Numbered from the stretch's first letter, positions 17,290-27,306 are shown. The stretch is DNA of 64,000 bases from Hyphomicrobiales bacterium (GCA_900470155.1 UBZT01000020.1:1-64000); one strand, 5' to 3'. A program made the numbers and translations. The notes: generated from the sequence alone by a model not told the origin.

Positions 17290-17480
17290 GACAACTCCTT
17301 GCAGTCTCGTTCCCGACAGACGGATCAGGAGCTTCTCAAGACAAAGTCGTTAAAGCGCCTGAATTCGCATGGCAAGTCGCTTCTCCACCGTCACGCAAAC
17401 TGCCCCGAAAACTTGACGCTTGGACGGTTTCGTGGTGAAGGTCAGCCCTCCTTTTTATTGATATCCCGGAAATGCGATCC

Positions 17481-20102
17481 ATGGCCACCGAACGATACAA
17501 TCCGCGCGACGCCGAGCCCCGCTGGCAGGCGAAATGGTCAGAAGACAATGTCTTCACGACCGACAACAATGATGAGCGCGAGAAGTATTACGTGCTTGAG
17601 ATGTTCCCCTATCCGTCGGGACGCATCCATATGGGCCATGTGCGCAATTACGCCATGGGCGACGTCGTGGCCCGCTACAAGCGCGCCCGCGGCTACAATG
17701 TGCTTCATCCGATGGGCTGGGATGCGTTCGGCATGCCAGCGGAAAATGCCGCGATGAAAAACAAGGTCCACCCCAAGGCCTGGACCTACGAAAACATCGC
17801 CACGATGCGTGGCCAGCTGAAATCCATGGGCTTGTCGATCGACTGGTCGCGTGAATTCGCCACCTGCGACGTGGAATACTATCAGCGCCAGCAGCACCTC
17901 TTCCTCGACTTCATGGAAAAGGGCCTCGTCTATCGCAAGAATTCCAATGTCAACTGGGATCCCGAAGACATGACCGTGCTCGCCAACGAGCAGGTCATCG
18001 ACGGACGCGGTTGGCGCTCCGGCGCGCTGGTCGAACAGCGCGAACTGACCCAATGGTTCTTCAAGATCACCGACTTCAGCCAGGATCTGCTCGACGCGCT
18101 CGACACGCTCGATCATTGGCCGGAAAAGGTCCGGCTGATGCAAAAGAACTGGATCGGCCGCTCCGAAGGCATGCTGGTGCGCTGGGAAGTGGCGTCCGGC
18201 AGCACGCAATCGGACGTCACGGTCTATACCACACGCCCGGACACCCTGTTTGGCGCTTCCTTCCTCGCGATCGCAGCCGACCACCCGCTGGCAAAGGAAG
18301 CCGGCGAAAGAAGTCCTGAAGTCGAAGCGTTCTGCCAGGAATGCCGCCATGCGGGAACCTCGTTGGCAGCGCTTGAGACGGCAGAAAAGAAGGGCATCGA
18401 CACCGGCATCAGGGTGAAGCACCCGCTCGATCCGAGCTGGGAACTGCCGGTTTATGTCGCCAACTTCGTCCTGATGGACTACGGCACCGGCGCCATTTTC
18501 GGCTGCCCGTCCGGCGACCAGCGTGACCTGGATTTCGCCCGAAAATATGATCTGCCGGTGGTGCCGGTGGTCATGCCGCGCGATGGCGATGCCGCCGGCT
18601 TCGAGATCGGCGACACCGCCTATGTCGATGATGGCGTGATGATCAACTCCCGTTTCCTCGATGGTCTCGGCACGCAAGAAGCCTTTGAAGAGGTCGCCAG
18701 GCGCCTGAGCGAACAGACCCTCGGCAATGCCGCCCAAGGCGAGCGCAAGGTCAATTTCCGGCTGCGCGACTGGGGTATCTCACGCCAGCGTTATTGGGGT
18801 TGCCCGATCCCGGTCATTCACTGTGATGACTGCGGCGTCGTGCCGGTGCCGAAGAAGAACCTTCCGGTTAAGCTGCCCGATGACGTCACTTTCGACAAGC
18901 CGGGCAATCCGCTCGATCGCCATCCGACGTGGCGCCACGTGGCCTGCCCGCATTGCGGCAAGGACGCGCGTCGTGAAACCGACACCATGGATACGTTCGT
19001 CGATTCAAGCTGGTATTTCGCCCGCTTCACGGCGCCTTGGGAGGACAATCCGACGGATCCGCAGGCTGCCAACAAATGGCTGCCCGTCGACCAGTATATT
19101 GGCGGTATCGAACATGCGATCCTGCATCTGCTGTATTCGCGTTTCTTCACACGCGCGATGCGCGAAACCGGCCATGTCGATGTGAAGGAGCCATTCAAGG
19201 GCCTGTTCACCCAGGGCATGGTTGTGCATGAAACCTACAGCATCGGCGAAGGCCTGACCCGCGAATGGGTGGCGCCGGTTGATCTGCGCATCGAAGAAAC
19301 CGACGGGCTGCGCCGCGCCTTCCTGCTCAGCAATGGCTTCGAGGCCAAGATCGGCTCGATCGAGAAAATGTCGAAGTCGAAAAAGAATGTTGTCGATCCG
19401 GACGATATCATCGGGTCCTATGGTGCCGACACCGCCCGTTTCTTCGTCCTGTCGGACTCGCCACCGGATCGGGATGTCATCTGGTCGGAATCCGGCGTTG
19501 AAGGCGCGCATCGTTTCGTCCAGCGCGTCTGGCGCCTGATCGCCGAAGCCGCCGACCATCTGAAATCCGTGCCTGCGAATCCGGCTAAGGATGGCGCTGG
19601 CCTGGCCGTGTCTCAAGCGGCGCATAAGACTTTGAAGGCGGTTCAATCCGATCTCGACAAGCTGGCCTTCAATAAGGCGATCGCGCGCATCTACGAATTG
19701 GTCAACACATTGGCGGCCCCATTGGCAACGGTAGCGACCGGAACCGCTGATGCCAGTCTGACCGCCGCGGTGCGCAACGCATCGGAAATCCTGGTGCAGC
19801 TAATCGCGCCCATGACGCCGCATCTGGCTGAAGAATGCTGGACTGTGCTCGGCCGCAGCGGTCTTGTCGCCGAGACCGCATGGCCCCAATACGACGAAGC
19901 ACTGGTCGCAGAGAATGATGTGACCATGCCTGTCCAGATCAATGGCAAAAAGCGCGCCGAATTGACAATCAGCCGTGACGCGGATCAAAATGCCGTCAGC
20001 GAAGCGGTGCTTGCCCTGGAGACCGTGCAGGCTGCCCTGAACGGTCAGGCTCCGAAGAAGATCATCGTCGTTCCCCTAAGGATTGTGAATATTGTTCTCT
20101 AA
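17481..20102 (+). CDS. leuS: Leucyl-tRNA synthetase
   Basis: Charges tRNA-Leu. The 873-aa class I enzyme has the HIGH-type motif in FPYPSGRIHMGHVRNY (about residue 45), the CP1 editing domain in the middle (TTRPDTLFGASFLAIAADHP), a zinc-type segment (VACPHCGKDARRETD) and KMSKS in IEKMSKSKKNVVDPDD (about residue 630). The ATG at 17481 is preferred, with another at 17472. It is the first gene of leuS-lptE-holA, which is the common alphaproteobacterial order. Confidence 0.97.
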   Translation: MATERYNPRDAEPRWQAKWSEDNVFTTDNNDEREKYYVLEMFPYPSGRIHMGHVRNYAMGDVVARYKRARGYNVLHPMGWDAFGMPAENAAMKNKVHPKAWTYENIATMRGQLKSMGLSIDWSREFATCDVEYYQRQQHLFLDFMEKGLVYRKNSNVNWDPEDMTVLANEQVIDGRGWRSGALVEQRELTQWFFKITDFSQDLLDALDTLDHWPEKVRLMQKNWIGRSEGMLVRWEVASGSTQSDVTVYTTRPDTLFGASFLAIAADHPLAKEAGERSPEVEAFCQECRHAGTSLAALETAEKKGIDTGIRVKHPLDPSWELPVYVANFVLMDYGTGAIFGCPSGDQRDLDFARKYDLPVVPVVMPRDGDAAGFEIGDTAYVDDGVMINSRFLDGLGTQEAFEEVARRLSEQTLGNAAQGERKVNFRLRDWGISRQRYWGCPIPVIHCDDCGVVPVPKKNLPVKLPDDVTFDKPGNPLDRHPTWRHVACPHCGKDARRETDTMDTFVDSSWYFARFTAPWEDNPTDPQAANKWLPVDQYIGGIEHAILHLLYSRFFTRAMRETGHVDVKEPFKGLFTQGMVVHETYSIGEGLTREWVAPVDLRIEETDGLRRAFLLSNGFEAKIGSIEKMSKSKKNVVDPDDIIGSYGADTARFFVLSDSPPDRDVIWSESGVEGAHRFVQRVWRLIAEAADHLKSVPANPAKDGAGLAVSQAAHKTLKAVQSDLDKLAFNKAIARIYELVNTLAAPLATVATGTADASLTAAVRNASEILVQLIAPMTPHLAEECWTVLGRSGLVAETAWPQYDEALVAENDVTMPVQINGKKRAELTISRDADQNAVSEAVLALETVQAALNGQAPKKIIVVPLRIVNIVL

Positions 20103-20610
20103 TCAGCAAGCTTCCACGGTGCTTCGTCGTTCGCTCCTGATCGGCGCAGCGCTGCTTCTCGCAGGCTGCCAGGCGCGGCCGCTTTACAACAACGATGATG
20201 GCCAGACCCGCGAGGCGCTGGCCGCTATCGCCTATTCGCCCGCCAACGGGCGTGTCGGGCTTGAAACCCGCAACCGGCTGATTTTTCTGACAAGCGGTGG
20301 ATCCGGCGAGAGCGCCACCCCGCAATACAGGGTCCAGCTTGACGTTCAGAGTTCGGTCGCGGGCATCCTGCTCGACGAAGCGGCGGACACGCCGAATGCC
20401 GGTCGGGCAGTCGTCAGCGCGACCTACAATATCCGTCGAATCTCCGACGACACAGTGTTGAAGGCCGGCCGCCGCGAAAGCGTTGCACTGTTCGATTATC
20501 CGAAACAGGAATTCGCCAGGATTCGTGCCGTTCGCGACGCCGAGGATCGCGCAGCCCGCGAACTTGCCGAACTGGTCTATGCTGATCTTGCCATCGCGCT
20601 GGGTCGCTGA
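20092..20610 (+). CDS. lptE: LPS assembly lipoprotein LptE
   Basis: Outer-membrane lipoprotein that plugs and stabilises the LptD lipopolysaccharide translocon. The 172-aa product has a lipobox LLAGC (Cys at about residue 25), followed by QARPLYNN, and ends with an RELAELVYADLAIALGR-type helix. The only usable start in this frame is TTG 20092, because a stop lies just upstream. AAGGA is 9 bases before it, so the gene begins inside the last codons of leuS. Position between leuS and holA supports the assignment despite low sequence conservation. Confidence 0.88.
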   Translation: MFSNQQASTVLRRSLLIGAALLLAGCQARPLYNNDDGQTREALAAIAYSPANGRVGLETRNRLIFLTSGGSGESATPQYRVQLDVQSSVAGILLDEAADTPNAGRAVVSATYNIRRISDDTVLKAGRRESVALFDYPKQEFARIRAVRDAEDRAARELAELVYADLAIALGR

Positions 20611-20618
20611 GCCGCGCC

Positions 20619-21665
20619 ATGGCAGAGATCAAGTCGCACGAGTTTGACGGGTTCCTGCAGAAATCCGTCCGACACTACCGGGTCTTTGTCATCTATGGGC
20701 CAGACCGGGGGCTTGTGAACGAACGCGCCAGCCAGATCGCCAAGACGACCGGTGTCGACCTGCAGGATGGCTTTGCCTTGATACGACTTGACGTCGGGGA
20801 TCTGCAATCGGACCCCGGCAGACTTCTCGACGAGGTCAACGCATTCGGCCTGTTCGGCGGCGAAAAGCTGATCTGGATCCGCGGTGCCGCCAACGAAAAA
20901 TCATTGGTGGACGGTCTGCAATATCTCGGGTCGCATCCGCCGGAAGGCAGCTACGTCATCATCGAAGCCGGCGACCTGAAAAAGGGCTCCGGCCTGCGCA
21001 AGGTGGCAGAGGGCGAGCGCTCGATCGCCTGCATTGCCTGTTACCAGGACGATGGAAGGGCGTTGAATGCACTGATCGACAGTGAGTTATCCTCGGCCAA
21101 TCTCAGGATTACCCCGGCGGCGCGTGAACTTCTGCTCGAATCGATTGGCGGCGATCGCATCGCCTCACGCAACGAAGTGCGCAAGCTGATGCTCTATTGC
21201 CTGAACGAACCCGTTGTTGACGAGCAGCACGTCTTCGATATCGTTGGCGACGCCAGCGCCATATCGACCGATGAGGTGGTTGACGCCGTCTTGAACGGGG
21301 ATCCGGATGGCTTTCTGCACGCCATCCAGAAGGTCGTGGCCTCCAAGACCGCTGTCTTCCTCGTACTCCAATCCTGCATGAAGCAGTTTCAACAGCTTGA
21401 AGCCATGCGTATCGAGATGGAGGAACGTCAACAGCAACCCTCCCAGGTCATGCAGACACTCGGGCGCGGCATTCATTTCAAACGCAAGCCGGTGATCGAG
21501 AAAACGTTACGGAACTGGAACAGTCAGGACCTGGGTCGCGAAGCAAGTCGTTTGAATGCAGCGATTTTCCAGAGTCGACAGAGAGCGGCGCTGGAGGACA
21601 ATCTTGCCATTCAAACTCTGCTTGCGACGACGCTGCAATCAGCGCGACGCAATCGCAAGGCTTAA
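20619..21665 (+). CDS. holA: DNA polymerase III subunit delta
   Basis: Clamp-loader wrench subunit that opens the beta clamp. The 348-aa product shows the delta pattern: VFVIYGPDRGLVNERASQIAK near the N-terminus, FGLFGGEKLIWIRGA, and a C-terminal helical collar region. It follows lptE by 8 bases and converges on parB, with the two stop codons overlapping (21662-21665). Confidence 0.95.
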   Translation: MAEIKSHEFDGFLQKSVRHYRVFVIYGPDRGLVNERASQIAKTTGVDLQDGFALIRLDVGDLQSDPGRLLDEVNAFGLFGGEKLIWIRGAANEKSLVDGLQYLGSHPPEGSYVIIEAGDLKKGSGLRKVAEGERSIACIACYQDDGRALNALIDSELSSANLRITPAARELLLESIGGDRIASRNEVRKLMLYCLNEPVVDEQHVFDIVGDASAISTDEVVDAVLNGDPDGFLHAIQKVVASKTAVFLVLQSCMKQFQQLEAMRIEMEERQQQPSQVMQTLGRGIHFKRKPVIEKTLRNWNSQDLGREASRLNAAIFQSRQRAALEDNLAIQTLLATTLQSARRNRKA

Positions 21666-22543
21666 CGGGCTTCCAGCAACCGGCAAATCTCTTCCAGCTG
21701 ATCAAGCGTCTTGTAGCTGATCTTCAACTGTCCGGAACCGCCCTTGTGATTGATCGACACGGCGAGGCCGAGCCGGTCTGTCAGGCTACGCTCAAGTGCA
21801 ATCGTGTCGGAATCCTTGGCATCTCGGTTCTCGACCGGGGGAGGGGCATTCTGCGCCTTGATATGGTTCTGGGCGAGCTTTTCCGCGTCACGTACCGACA
21901 TGCCCTTCGATGCAATCATCTTGGCAAGCGCAAAGGGATCCGGCGTCGAGACCAGCGCACGTGCATGGCCGGCTGACAGGCTTCCCTCGGCCAGCATGTC
22001 GCGCACCGCTTCCGGCAGTTTCAGCAGACGCAAGCTATTGGCCACATGGCTGCGGCTCTTGCCGATGATTTCGCCGAGATCGTTCTGCGTATAACCGTGT
22101 TCGACAATCAGCTGGTCGTAGCCGAGCGCTTCTTCGAGCGCATTCAGATCCGCCCGCTGCACGTTTTCGACGATGGCTAGCTCGAGCGCCGTGCGGTCAT
22201 CGACGTCGCGAACGATGACCGGGATCTCGACAAGACCAGCAAGCTGCGCCGCACGCCAACGGCGTTCGCCAGCGATGATTTCAAAGCGATCGCTGCTTGT
22301 GGTGCGAACCACGACGGGCTGGACGATGCCATGCTGACGGATGGAGCCGGCCAGATCCTGAAGCTCGGATTCGTCGAAATAGCGCCGCGGATTTTTCGGA
22401 CTGCGCGAAACGAATTCGATCGGTACCATGCGATCAGGATTGATGCTCGTCCGAGCATCGCCGGCAGGCAGTGGCTGGTCCATTTCCCCGATCAGGGCTG
22501 CAAGTCCGCGACCCAGGCGCCGTTTCGAAACGTCTTCACTCAT
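21662..22543 (-). CDS. parB: Chromosome partitioning protein ParB
   Basis: CTPase and DNA clamp that loads at parS sites and organises the origin for segregation. The 293-aa protein starts RRLGRGLAALIGEMDQ, has the ParB/Srx nuclease-like domain with ENPRR-equivalent KNPRRYFDESELQDLAGSI, the GERRWRAAQLAG CTP motif (about residue 100), a helix-turn-helix (YTQNDLGEIIGKSRSHVANSLRLL) and a C-terminal dimer domain. It lies 23 bases downstream of parA in the same operon. Candidate parS sites are listed separately. Confidence 0.97.
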   Translation of the reverse strand: MSEDVSKRRLGRGLAALIGEMDQPLPAGDARTSINPDRMVPIEFVSRSPKNPRRYFDESELQDLAGSIRQHGIVQPVVVRTTSSDRFEIIAGERRWRAAQLAGLVEIPVIVRDVDDRTALELAIVENVQRADLNALEEALGYDQLIVEHGYTQNDLGEIIGKSRSHVANSLRLLKLPEAVRDMLAEGSLSAGHARALVSTPDPFALAKMIASKGMSVRDAEKLAQNHIKAQNAPPPVENRDAKDSDTIALERSLTDRLGLAVSINHKGGSGQLKISYKTLDQLEEICRLLEAR

Positions 22544-22566
22544 ATACTCAGACCCTTATAGAAAAG

Positions 22567-23361
22567 TTAGGCCGCTTTACGATGCCGTTCGCGCTGGATG
22601 ACCTCGGACGCGAGCTGCAGATAGGCCTGGCTGCCGGCGCATTTCAGATCGTAAAGGATGGCCGGCTTGCCGTAGGAAGGCGCCTCGGAAACGCGAACAT
22701 TGCGCGGAATAAGCGTTGTATAGACCTTGTCACCGAGGTGTTCACGAACGTCGTTGACGACCTGCTGCGCCAGATTGTTGCGCGAATCGAACATCGTCAG
22801 AACGATGCCCTGAATATCGAGGGTGGGGTTGACCGTCTGACGCACCTGATTGATCGTGTCCAGCAGCTGGCTCAAGCCTTCCAGCGCGAAGAATTCGCAC
22901 TGCAGTGGCACCAGAACCGAATGCGCCGCCGCCATCGCGTTCATGGTCAGAAGATTGAAGGAGGGCGGGCAATCGAGCAGGATGTAGCTATAGGCCCGCG
23001 CATCGTCACTGTTCAGTGCCTTTTTCAGGCGAAAGACCCGGTCCGCCTGCTGGGAAATCTCCATCTCGAAACCGAGAAGGTCCATAGTCGACGGCACGAT
23101 TGAAAGATTGGGAACAGCGGTCTCAAGCGCGGCCTGGGACACGGTCTCTGTGCCGATCAGCACGTCATAGGACGATAGGCGGCGATTGCGCCTGTCGATA
23201 CCGAGACCCGTGCTGGCATTGCCCTGCGGATCGAGGTCGACAATCAGCACACGCTCACCGATGGCGGCAAGGGCCGTTGCCAGATTGATGGCTGTCGTCG
23301 TCTTGCCGACGCCACCCTTCTGGTTCGCGATAGTAATGATACGGTTCTTCTCGAGACCCAT
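22567..23361 (-). CDS. parA: Chromosome partitioning ATPase ParA
   Basis: Walker-type ATPase that forms a nucleoid gradient pulling ParB-parS complexes apart. The 264-aa product carries the deviant Walker A KGGVGKTTTAINLATALA (about residue 16), Walker A' VDLDPQGNASTGLG and Walker B YILLDCPPSFNLLT. Order rsmG-parA-parB is typical for origin regions. It begins about 15 bases past the rsmG stop. Confidence 0.97.
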   Translation of the reverse strand: MGLEKNRIITIANQKGGVGKTTTAINLATALAAIGERVLIVDLDPQGNASTGLGIDRRNRRLSSYDVLIGTETVSQAALETAVPNLSIVPSTMDLLGFEMEISQQADRVFRLKKALNSDDARAYSYILLDCPPSFNLLTMNAMAAAHSVLVPLQCEFFALEGLSQLLDTINQVRQTVNPTLDIQGIVLTMFDSRNNLAQQVVNDVREHLGDKVYTTLIPRNVRVSEAPSYGKPAILYDLKCAGSQAYLQLASEVIQRERHRKAA

Positions 23362-23376
23362 GCAGCACCCGAAGTG

Positions 23377-23997
23377 TTAGCCCCTGCGCTTCAGTGAGGC
23401 GATTTCCAAAATGACGGAGTCCGCCTCGACAGCGCTCTGATGTATTACCAGATCAAATGCAAAGCGACCACGCGCTTTATCAATCTCCACCTGGTAATCC
23501 CGCCCTTTGTGAAAAATCATGCGCAAGTCGGGGTTTCTGTCTGCCCAGGGCTCCGCATAGACCAGCAACTGGTCGAGATCGGCCAGCGCACGCGCGGAAA
23601 TGACGTCGGCCTGGTGCAACGTATTGGCGGCTTCTTCGATCCGAAGCGGATGAACTGCACCGCGTCCACCGGTTTCCAACAATGCCATCCGCAGAAAGCT
23701 GGACTTCTTGTTGTTACTCTCCACCAGATCGACCCAGCCGCGTCCATGTTCCGCAAGAAGCACGGCGGTGACGATTCCCGGAAATCCACCGCCACTGCCA
23801 AGATCGATCCAATGTTTGGGTTCCGCTACAATGTTTCGAAGCTGTAATGAATCGGCGATGTGGCGCGTCCACAGCGCATCGATGGTGGACGGAGCCACGA
23901 GATTGATCTTGGCGGACCACTTCATAAACAGCTCTGCGAAGCGCTGCAGGCGCTCCTGCGTTTCACGTGAAACATCGAGCTTCGTTTGAATCTTCAT
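23377..23997 (-). CDS. rsmG: 16S rRNA m7G527 methyltransferase
   Basis: Methylates N7 of G527 in 16S rRNA with S-adenosylmethionine. The 206-aa product has the RsmG segments RFAELFMKWSAKINLVAPST, LWTRHIADSLQL, the SAM loop WIDLGSGGGFPGIVTAVLL (about residue 63) and VISARALADLDQLL. The codons at its 5' end contain a parS site. It lies 15 bases downstream of mnmG in the usual mnmG-rsmG-parA-parB order. Confidence 0.96.
   Translation of the reverse strand: MKIQTKLDVSRETQERLQRFAELFMKWSAKINLVAPSTIDALWTRHIADSLQLRNIVAEPKHWIDLGSGGGFPGIVTAVLLAEHGRGWVDLVESNNKKSSFLRMALLETGGRGAVHPLRIEEAANTLHQADVISARALADLDQLLVYAEPWADRNPDLRMIFHKGRDYQVEIDKARGRFAFDLVIHQSAVEADSVILEIASLKRRG
23959..23974. other. parS site (15 of 16 bases)
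   Basis: CGTTTCACGTGAAACA matches the bacterial parS consensus TGTTTCACGTGAAACA except the first base, and contains the full palindromic 14-mer core. It lies inside the start of rsmG, 0.6 kb from parA and 6.5 kb from the predicted oriC. Confidence 0.9.
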
Positions 23998-24011
23998 AAA
24001 GTCTCTTTCGA

Positions 24012-25883
24012 TCAGGATGCGCGTCTCAGATCGTCCGTGCGCCGCAAATGCGCGATCAGCAGGGCGACTGCTGCTGGTGTCATGCCTTCAAGCCGGGCGG
24101 CCTGGGCGATGTTCTGGGGACGATGCCGGGCAAGTTTTTGCTTGAGTTCATTCGAAAGGCCGGGGAGCTCGTCGTAATCGAAACCGTCCGGAATACGTCG
24201 TTCCTCTTCCGCCCTGACTGACGCGACATCATTCGCCTGACGGGCGATATAAGTGCTGTAGAGCGCATCGATGCTGACCAGTTCCGCCGACTTTTCATCA
24301 GTTGCAGCAAGTTCTGGCCAAACTCTGCAAAGATCTGCCCAGTGTGTATCTGGATAAGATAGAATTTCTCTTGCGCTTCTGCGACGTCCGTCCTGGTTAA
24401 TCTGCACGCCGGCGGCCGCCATCTCATTGGGAGAAGCGGTTAAATCAGCCAGCAGAAGATTGAGGTCGAGACGTGCCTTTTCGTAGCGTGAAAACTTCTC
24501 GGCGCGCGCGGAACCAACACATCCAAGCTGCAGGCCCAGCGGTGTCAGGCGCATATCTGCATTATCGGCCCTAAGACTCAATCGATATTCCGCCCGCGAG
24601 GTAAACATGCGATACGGCTCTGCCACGCCCCGTGATGTCAGGTCGTCAATCATGACGCCGATATAGGAATCCGTCCGGCTGAAGCTTTGACCTTCCAGGC
24701 CAGCAGCATACCGCGCAGCATTGATGCCGGCGACAAGGCCTTGTGCTCCAGCCTCTTCGTAACCCGTTGTGCCATTGATCTGGCCGGCGAGATAAAGACC
24801 ACTGGCTCTTTTGACCGCTAGGGTGAGCTCCAATTGCTGCGGATCGACGAAATCATATTCTATTGCATAGCCAGGCTGCAGAATCGAAACGGATTCCAGT
24901 CCGGGAATGGAGCGGATAAAGGCTTCCTGCACATCTTCTGGCAATGACGTCGATATGCCATTGGGATAGATGGTGTGATCGTCTAGGCCTTCCGGTTCCA
25001 GGAAGATTTGGTGGCCGTCCCGGTCGCCGAAACGATTGATCTTGTCCTCAATCGACGGGCAGTATCGGGGGCCTACGCCAGCGATCTGACCCGAATACAT
25101 CGCAGACCGATGGATATTGTCGCGAATGATCTTATGCGTGGCATCCACCGTTCGGGTGATTCCACACCGAATTTGCGGCGTGGTGATCGTATCCGTCATA
25201 AGGGAGAAAGGGATGGGATCAGAATCCGCCTCCTGCATGTCCAAGTCTAACCAATTGATCGTCCTGCCGTCCAGGCGCGCTGGCGTGCCCGTCTTCAAGC
25301 GGCCGAGGCGGAGACCGATATCTTGCAGATCCTCGCTCAATCCAAGTGCCGGTGCCTCTCCGACACGCCCTGCCGGTATCTTTCGATCGCCGATATGGAT
25401 CAAGCCGCGAAGGAATGTACCGCTGGTCAGCACAACCGCAGCGGCAATGATCTCGCGTCCGTCTTCGAGAACGACGCCGTTTATTTCGGTTTCGTTACGA
25501 ACAAAGCGTGCAACGCCGCCTTCGATAATTGTCAAATTGGGCGTGGCGCTGAGCAAGGTCTGCACAGCGTCCCGATATAAACGGCGGTCCGCCTGCGTTC
25601 GAGGACCCCAAACCGCGGGTCCCTTCTTGCGATTGAGCATGCGAAATTGGATGCCGCCGATGTCGGCAGCGCGTCCCATGATGCCATCCAGCGCATCTAT
25701 TTCGCGAACCAGATGGCCTTTACCCAAGCCACCGATGGCCGGATTGCAGGACATAGCCCCAATGGTATCCCGCCGGTGTGTCACCAAGGCCGTGCGCGCG
25801 CCCATTCGGGCCGCCGCCGCAGCTGCTTCGGTACCGGCATGACCTCCACCGACGACGATTACATCAAACCTCTGGTTTTCCAT
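24012..25883 (-). CDS. mnmG: tRNA uridine 5-carboxymethylaminomethyl modification enzyme MnmG
   Basis: With MnmE it installs the carboxymethylaminomethyl group on the wobble uridine of several tRNAs, using FAD, NADH and a folate. The 623-aa product begins MENQRFDVIVVGGGHAGTEAA with the FAD dinucleotide fold, followed by SCNPAIGGLGKGHLVREIDALDG and CPSIEDKINRF. ATG 25883 gives this family start; the frame runs 26 codons upstream without conservation. mnmE lies 41 bases upstream on the same strand. Confidence 0.97.
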   Translation of the reverse strand: MENQRFDVIVVGGGHAGTEAAAAAARMGARTALVTHRRDTIGAMSCNPAIGGLGKGHLVREIDALDGIMGRAADIGGIQFRMLNRKKGPAVWGPRTQADRRLYRDAVQTLLSATPNLTIIEGGVARFVRNETEINGVVLEDGREIIAAAVVLTSGTFLRGLIHIGDRKIPAGRVGEAPALGLSEDLQDIGLRLGRLKTGTPARLDGRTINWLDLDMQEADSDPIPFSLMTDTITTPQIRCGITRTVDATHKIIRDNIHRSAMYSGQIAGVGPRYCPSIEDKINRFGDRDGHQIFLEPEGLDDHTIYPNGISTSLPEDVQEAFIRSIPGLESVSILQPGYAIEYDFVDPQQLELTLAVKRASGLYLAGQINGTTGYEEAGAQGLVAGINAARYAAGLEGQSFSRTDSYIGVMIDDLTSRGVAEPYRMFTSRAEYRLSLRADNADMRLTPLGLQLGCVGSARAEKFSRYEKARLDLNLLLADLTASPNEMAAAGVQINQDGRRRSAREILSYPDTHWADLCRVWPELAATDEKSAELVSIDALYSTYIARQANDVASVRAEEERRIPDGFDYDELPGLSNELKQKLARHRPQNIAQAARLEGMTPAAVALLIAHLRRTDDLRRAS

Positions 25884-25910
25884 GGCATAAAGTCCGCGTA
25901 AACTGGTATT

Positions 25911-25926
25911 TGTTTCACGTGAATCA
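25911..25926. other. parS-like site (15 of 16 bases)
   Basis: TGTTTCACGTGAATCA differs from the parS consensus at one position. It lies between mnmE and mnmG, with its right edge touching the mnmE stop codon. Confidence 0.75.
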
Positions 25927-27252
25927 CTTGCCGACGCAAAATTCCGAGAAGATCTTGCCAAGAAGTGTTTCGGTATCGATTCGACCTGTGACGCGTGCGA
26001 GATCTTCCGACCCCAGCCTCAGCGACTCTGCTCTGATCTCCAGGGGAAGACCAATACCGTGCATCGCATCCAAGAGATGCCCGCATGCGCTTGTCAGAAG
26101 CTGTGCATGCCGCAATCGACTGGGAATTGCAAGACTGTTGACATCAACCCGGGCATCAAGTTGCGCAAGTATCCGTGACCGGAGTTCGCCCAGACCTGAT
26201 CCGTCTGACGTGGAAATGACGAGGTCCAGAGTTTGTATCGTTGCCGAACCGATGTCGGCGAGGTCAGCCTTCGTGCCAACGGTCAGCACATGATCGTTTT
26301 TTATCACGGCCAGCGGTTCCGCGGCCGACGCCAAATCAACAAGATGCAGCACGAGATCGGCATCTTCGATGGATAGCAAGGCCCTGCGAATACCCTCGCG
26401 TTCTACCGGCTCGTCAGTGTCACGCAATCCCGCTGTATCGTAAAGATGGACCTTGTAACCAGACAAGTCGATCTCACAATGCAGTATGTCACGCGTCGTG
26501 CCGGCGAAGTGGGTGACGATCGCAACGTCCCTGTTGACGAGAGCATTGAGCAGACTGGACTTACCTGCATTCGGTTGACCGGCGATGACAACCTTGAACC
26601 CGTCACGGATGATTTCGCCCGACTTCAGTTGCGCCAGCGCCTGGTTCAGTTCGGCGACCAGCACTTCGACCTCCCGCCAGACCCGATCCGACACTGCCCC
26701 GGGTATATCACCTTCATCGCTGAAATCGAGTTCGGCCTCGATCATCGAGCGGCAGAAGATCAGGCGTTCGCGCCAGCCTTCGTAGAGCGCAGACAGATGG
26801 CCGCTGCTTTGTTCAATTGCCAGGCGCCGCTGCATCTCTGTGTCGGCTGCCAACAGGTCGGCTAGACCCTCGACTTCGACCAGATCCATCTTGCCATTCT
26901 CGAAAGCGCGCCGCGAAAACTCTCCCGCTTCCGCGAGGCGACAGGCATTGAATCCGGCTAATGAGCTGAGTGTGGCCGCCACCAACGCTTTGCCGCCATG
27001 CAGGTGCAATTCGACACAGTCCTCACCGGTAAAGGAATTCGGTCCTGGAAACGCGATGACCAGCCCGCGATCCAGCACCGTCCCGTCCGGGCCTCGGATC
27101 GTGCGCAAGGCTGCGGTCCGGGGTTGCGGCAGGTCTCCGACCATCCGGGTGACCACAGACAGTGCCTCAGGTCCGCTCAGCCTAATCACGGCAACCCCAG
27201 CAGGTAGACTACCGGAGGCTAAGGCAAATATCGTGTCGCGAGGTGGTGTCAT
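25924..27252 (-). CDS. mnmE: tRNA modification GTPase MnmE
   Basis: K-loop-activated GTPase and folate-binding partner of MnmG. The 442-aa product has an N-terminal tetrahydrofolate-binding domain (FAFPG-type residues near GPNSFTGEDCVELHLHGG), a G domain inserted in the helical domain with G1 GQPNAGKSS, G2/G3 TTRDILHCE...DTAGLRDT, and the conserved C-terminal CVGK (C-[IV]GK) holding the catalytic cysteine. Length is normal. Confidence 0.97.
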   Translation of the reverse strand: MTPPRDTIFALASGSLPAGVAVIRLSGPEALSVVTRMVGDLPQPRTAALRTIRGPDGTVLDRGLVIAFPGPNSFTGEDCVELHLHGGKALVAATLSSLAGFNACRLAEAGEFSRRAFENGKMDLVEVEGLADLLAADTEMQRRLAIEQSSGHLSALYEGWRERLIFCRSMIEAELDFSDEGDIPGAVSDRVWREVEVLVAELNQALAQLKSGEIIRDGFKVVIAGQPNAGKSSLLNALVNRDVAIVTHFAGTTRDILHCEIDLSGYKVHLYDTAGLRDTDEPVEREGIRRALLSIEDADLVLHLVDLASAAEPLAVIKNDHVLTVGTKADLADIGSATIQTLDLVISTSDGSGLGELRSRILAQLDARVDVNSLAIPSRLRHAQLLTSACGHLLDAMHGIGLPLEIRAESLRLGSEDLARVTGRIDTETLLGKIFSEFCVGK

Positions 27253-27277
27253 GCAGATGATCTGCCTGGGGCTGAAC

Positions 27278-27303
27278 GAAAAACCGGCCCGAAGGCCGGT
27301 CTT
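27278..27303 (-). terminator. Intrinsic terminator of rho
   Basis: ACCGGCC / GGCCGGT stem with a four-base loop followed on the minus strand by TTTTCG. It begins 4 bases after the rho stop and separates rho from mnmE. Confidence 0.85.
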
Positions 27304-27306
27304 TGA

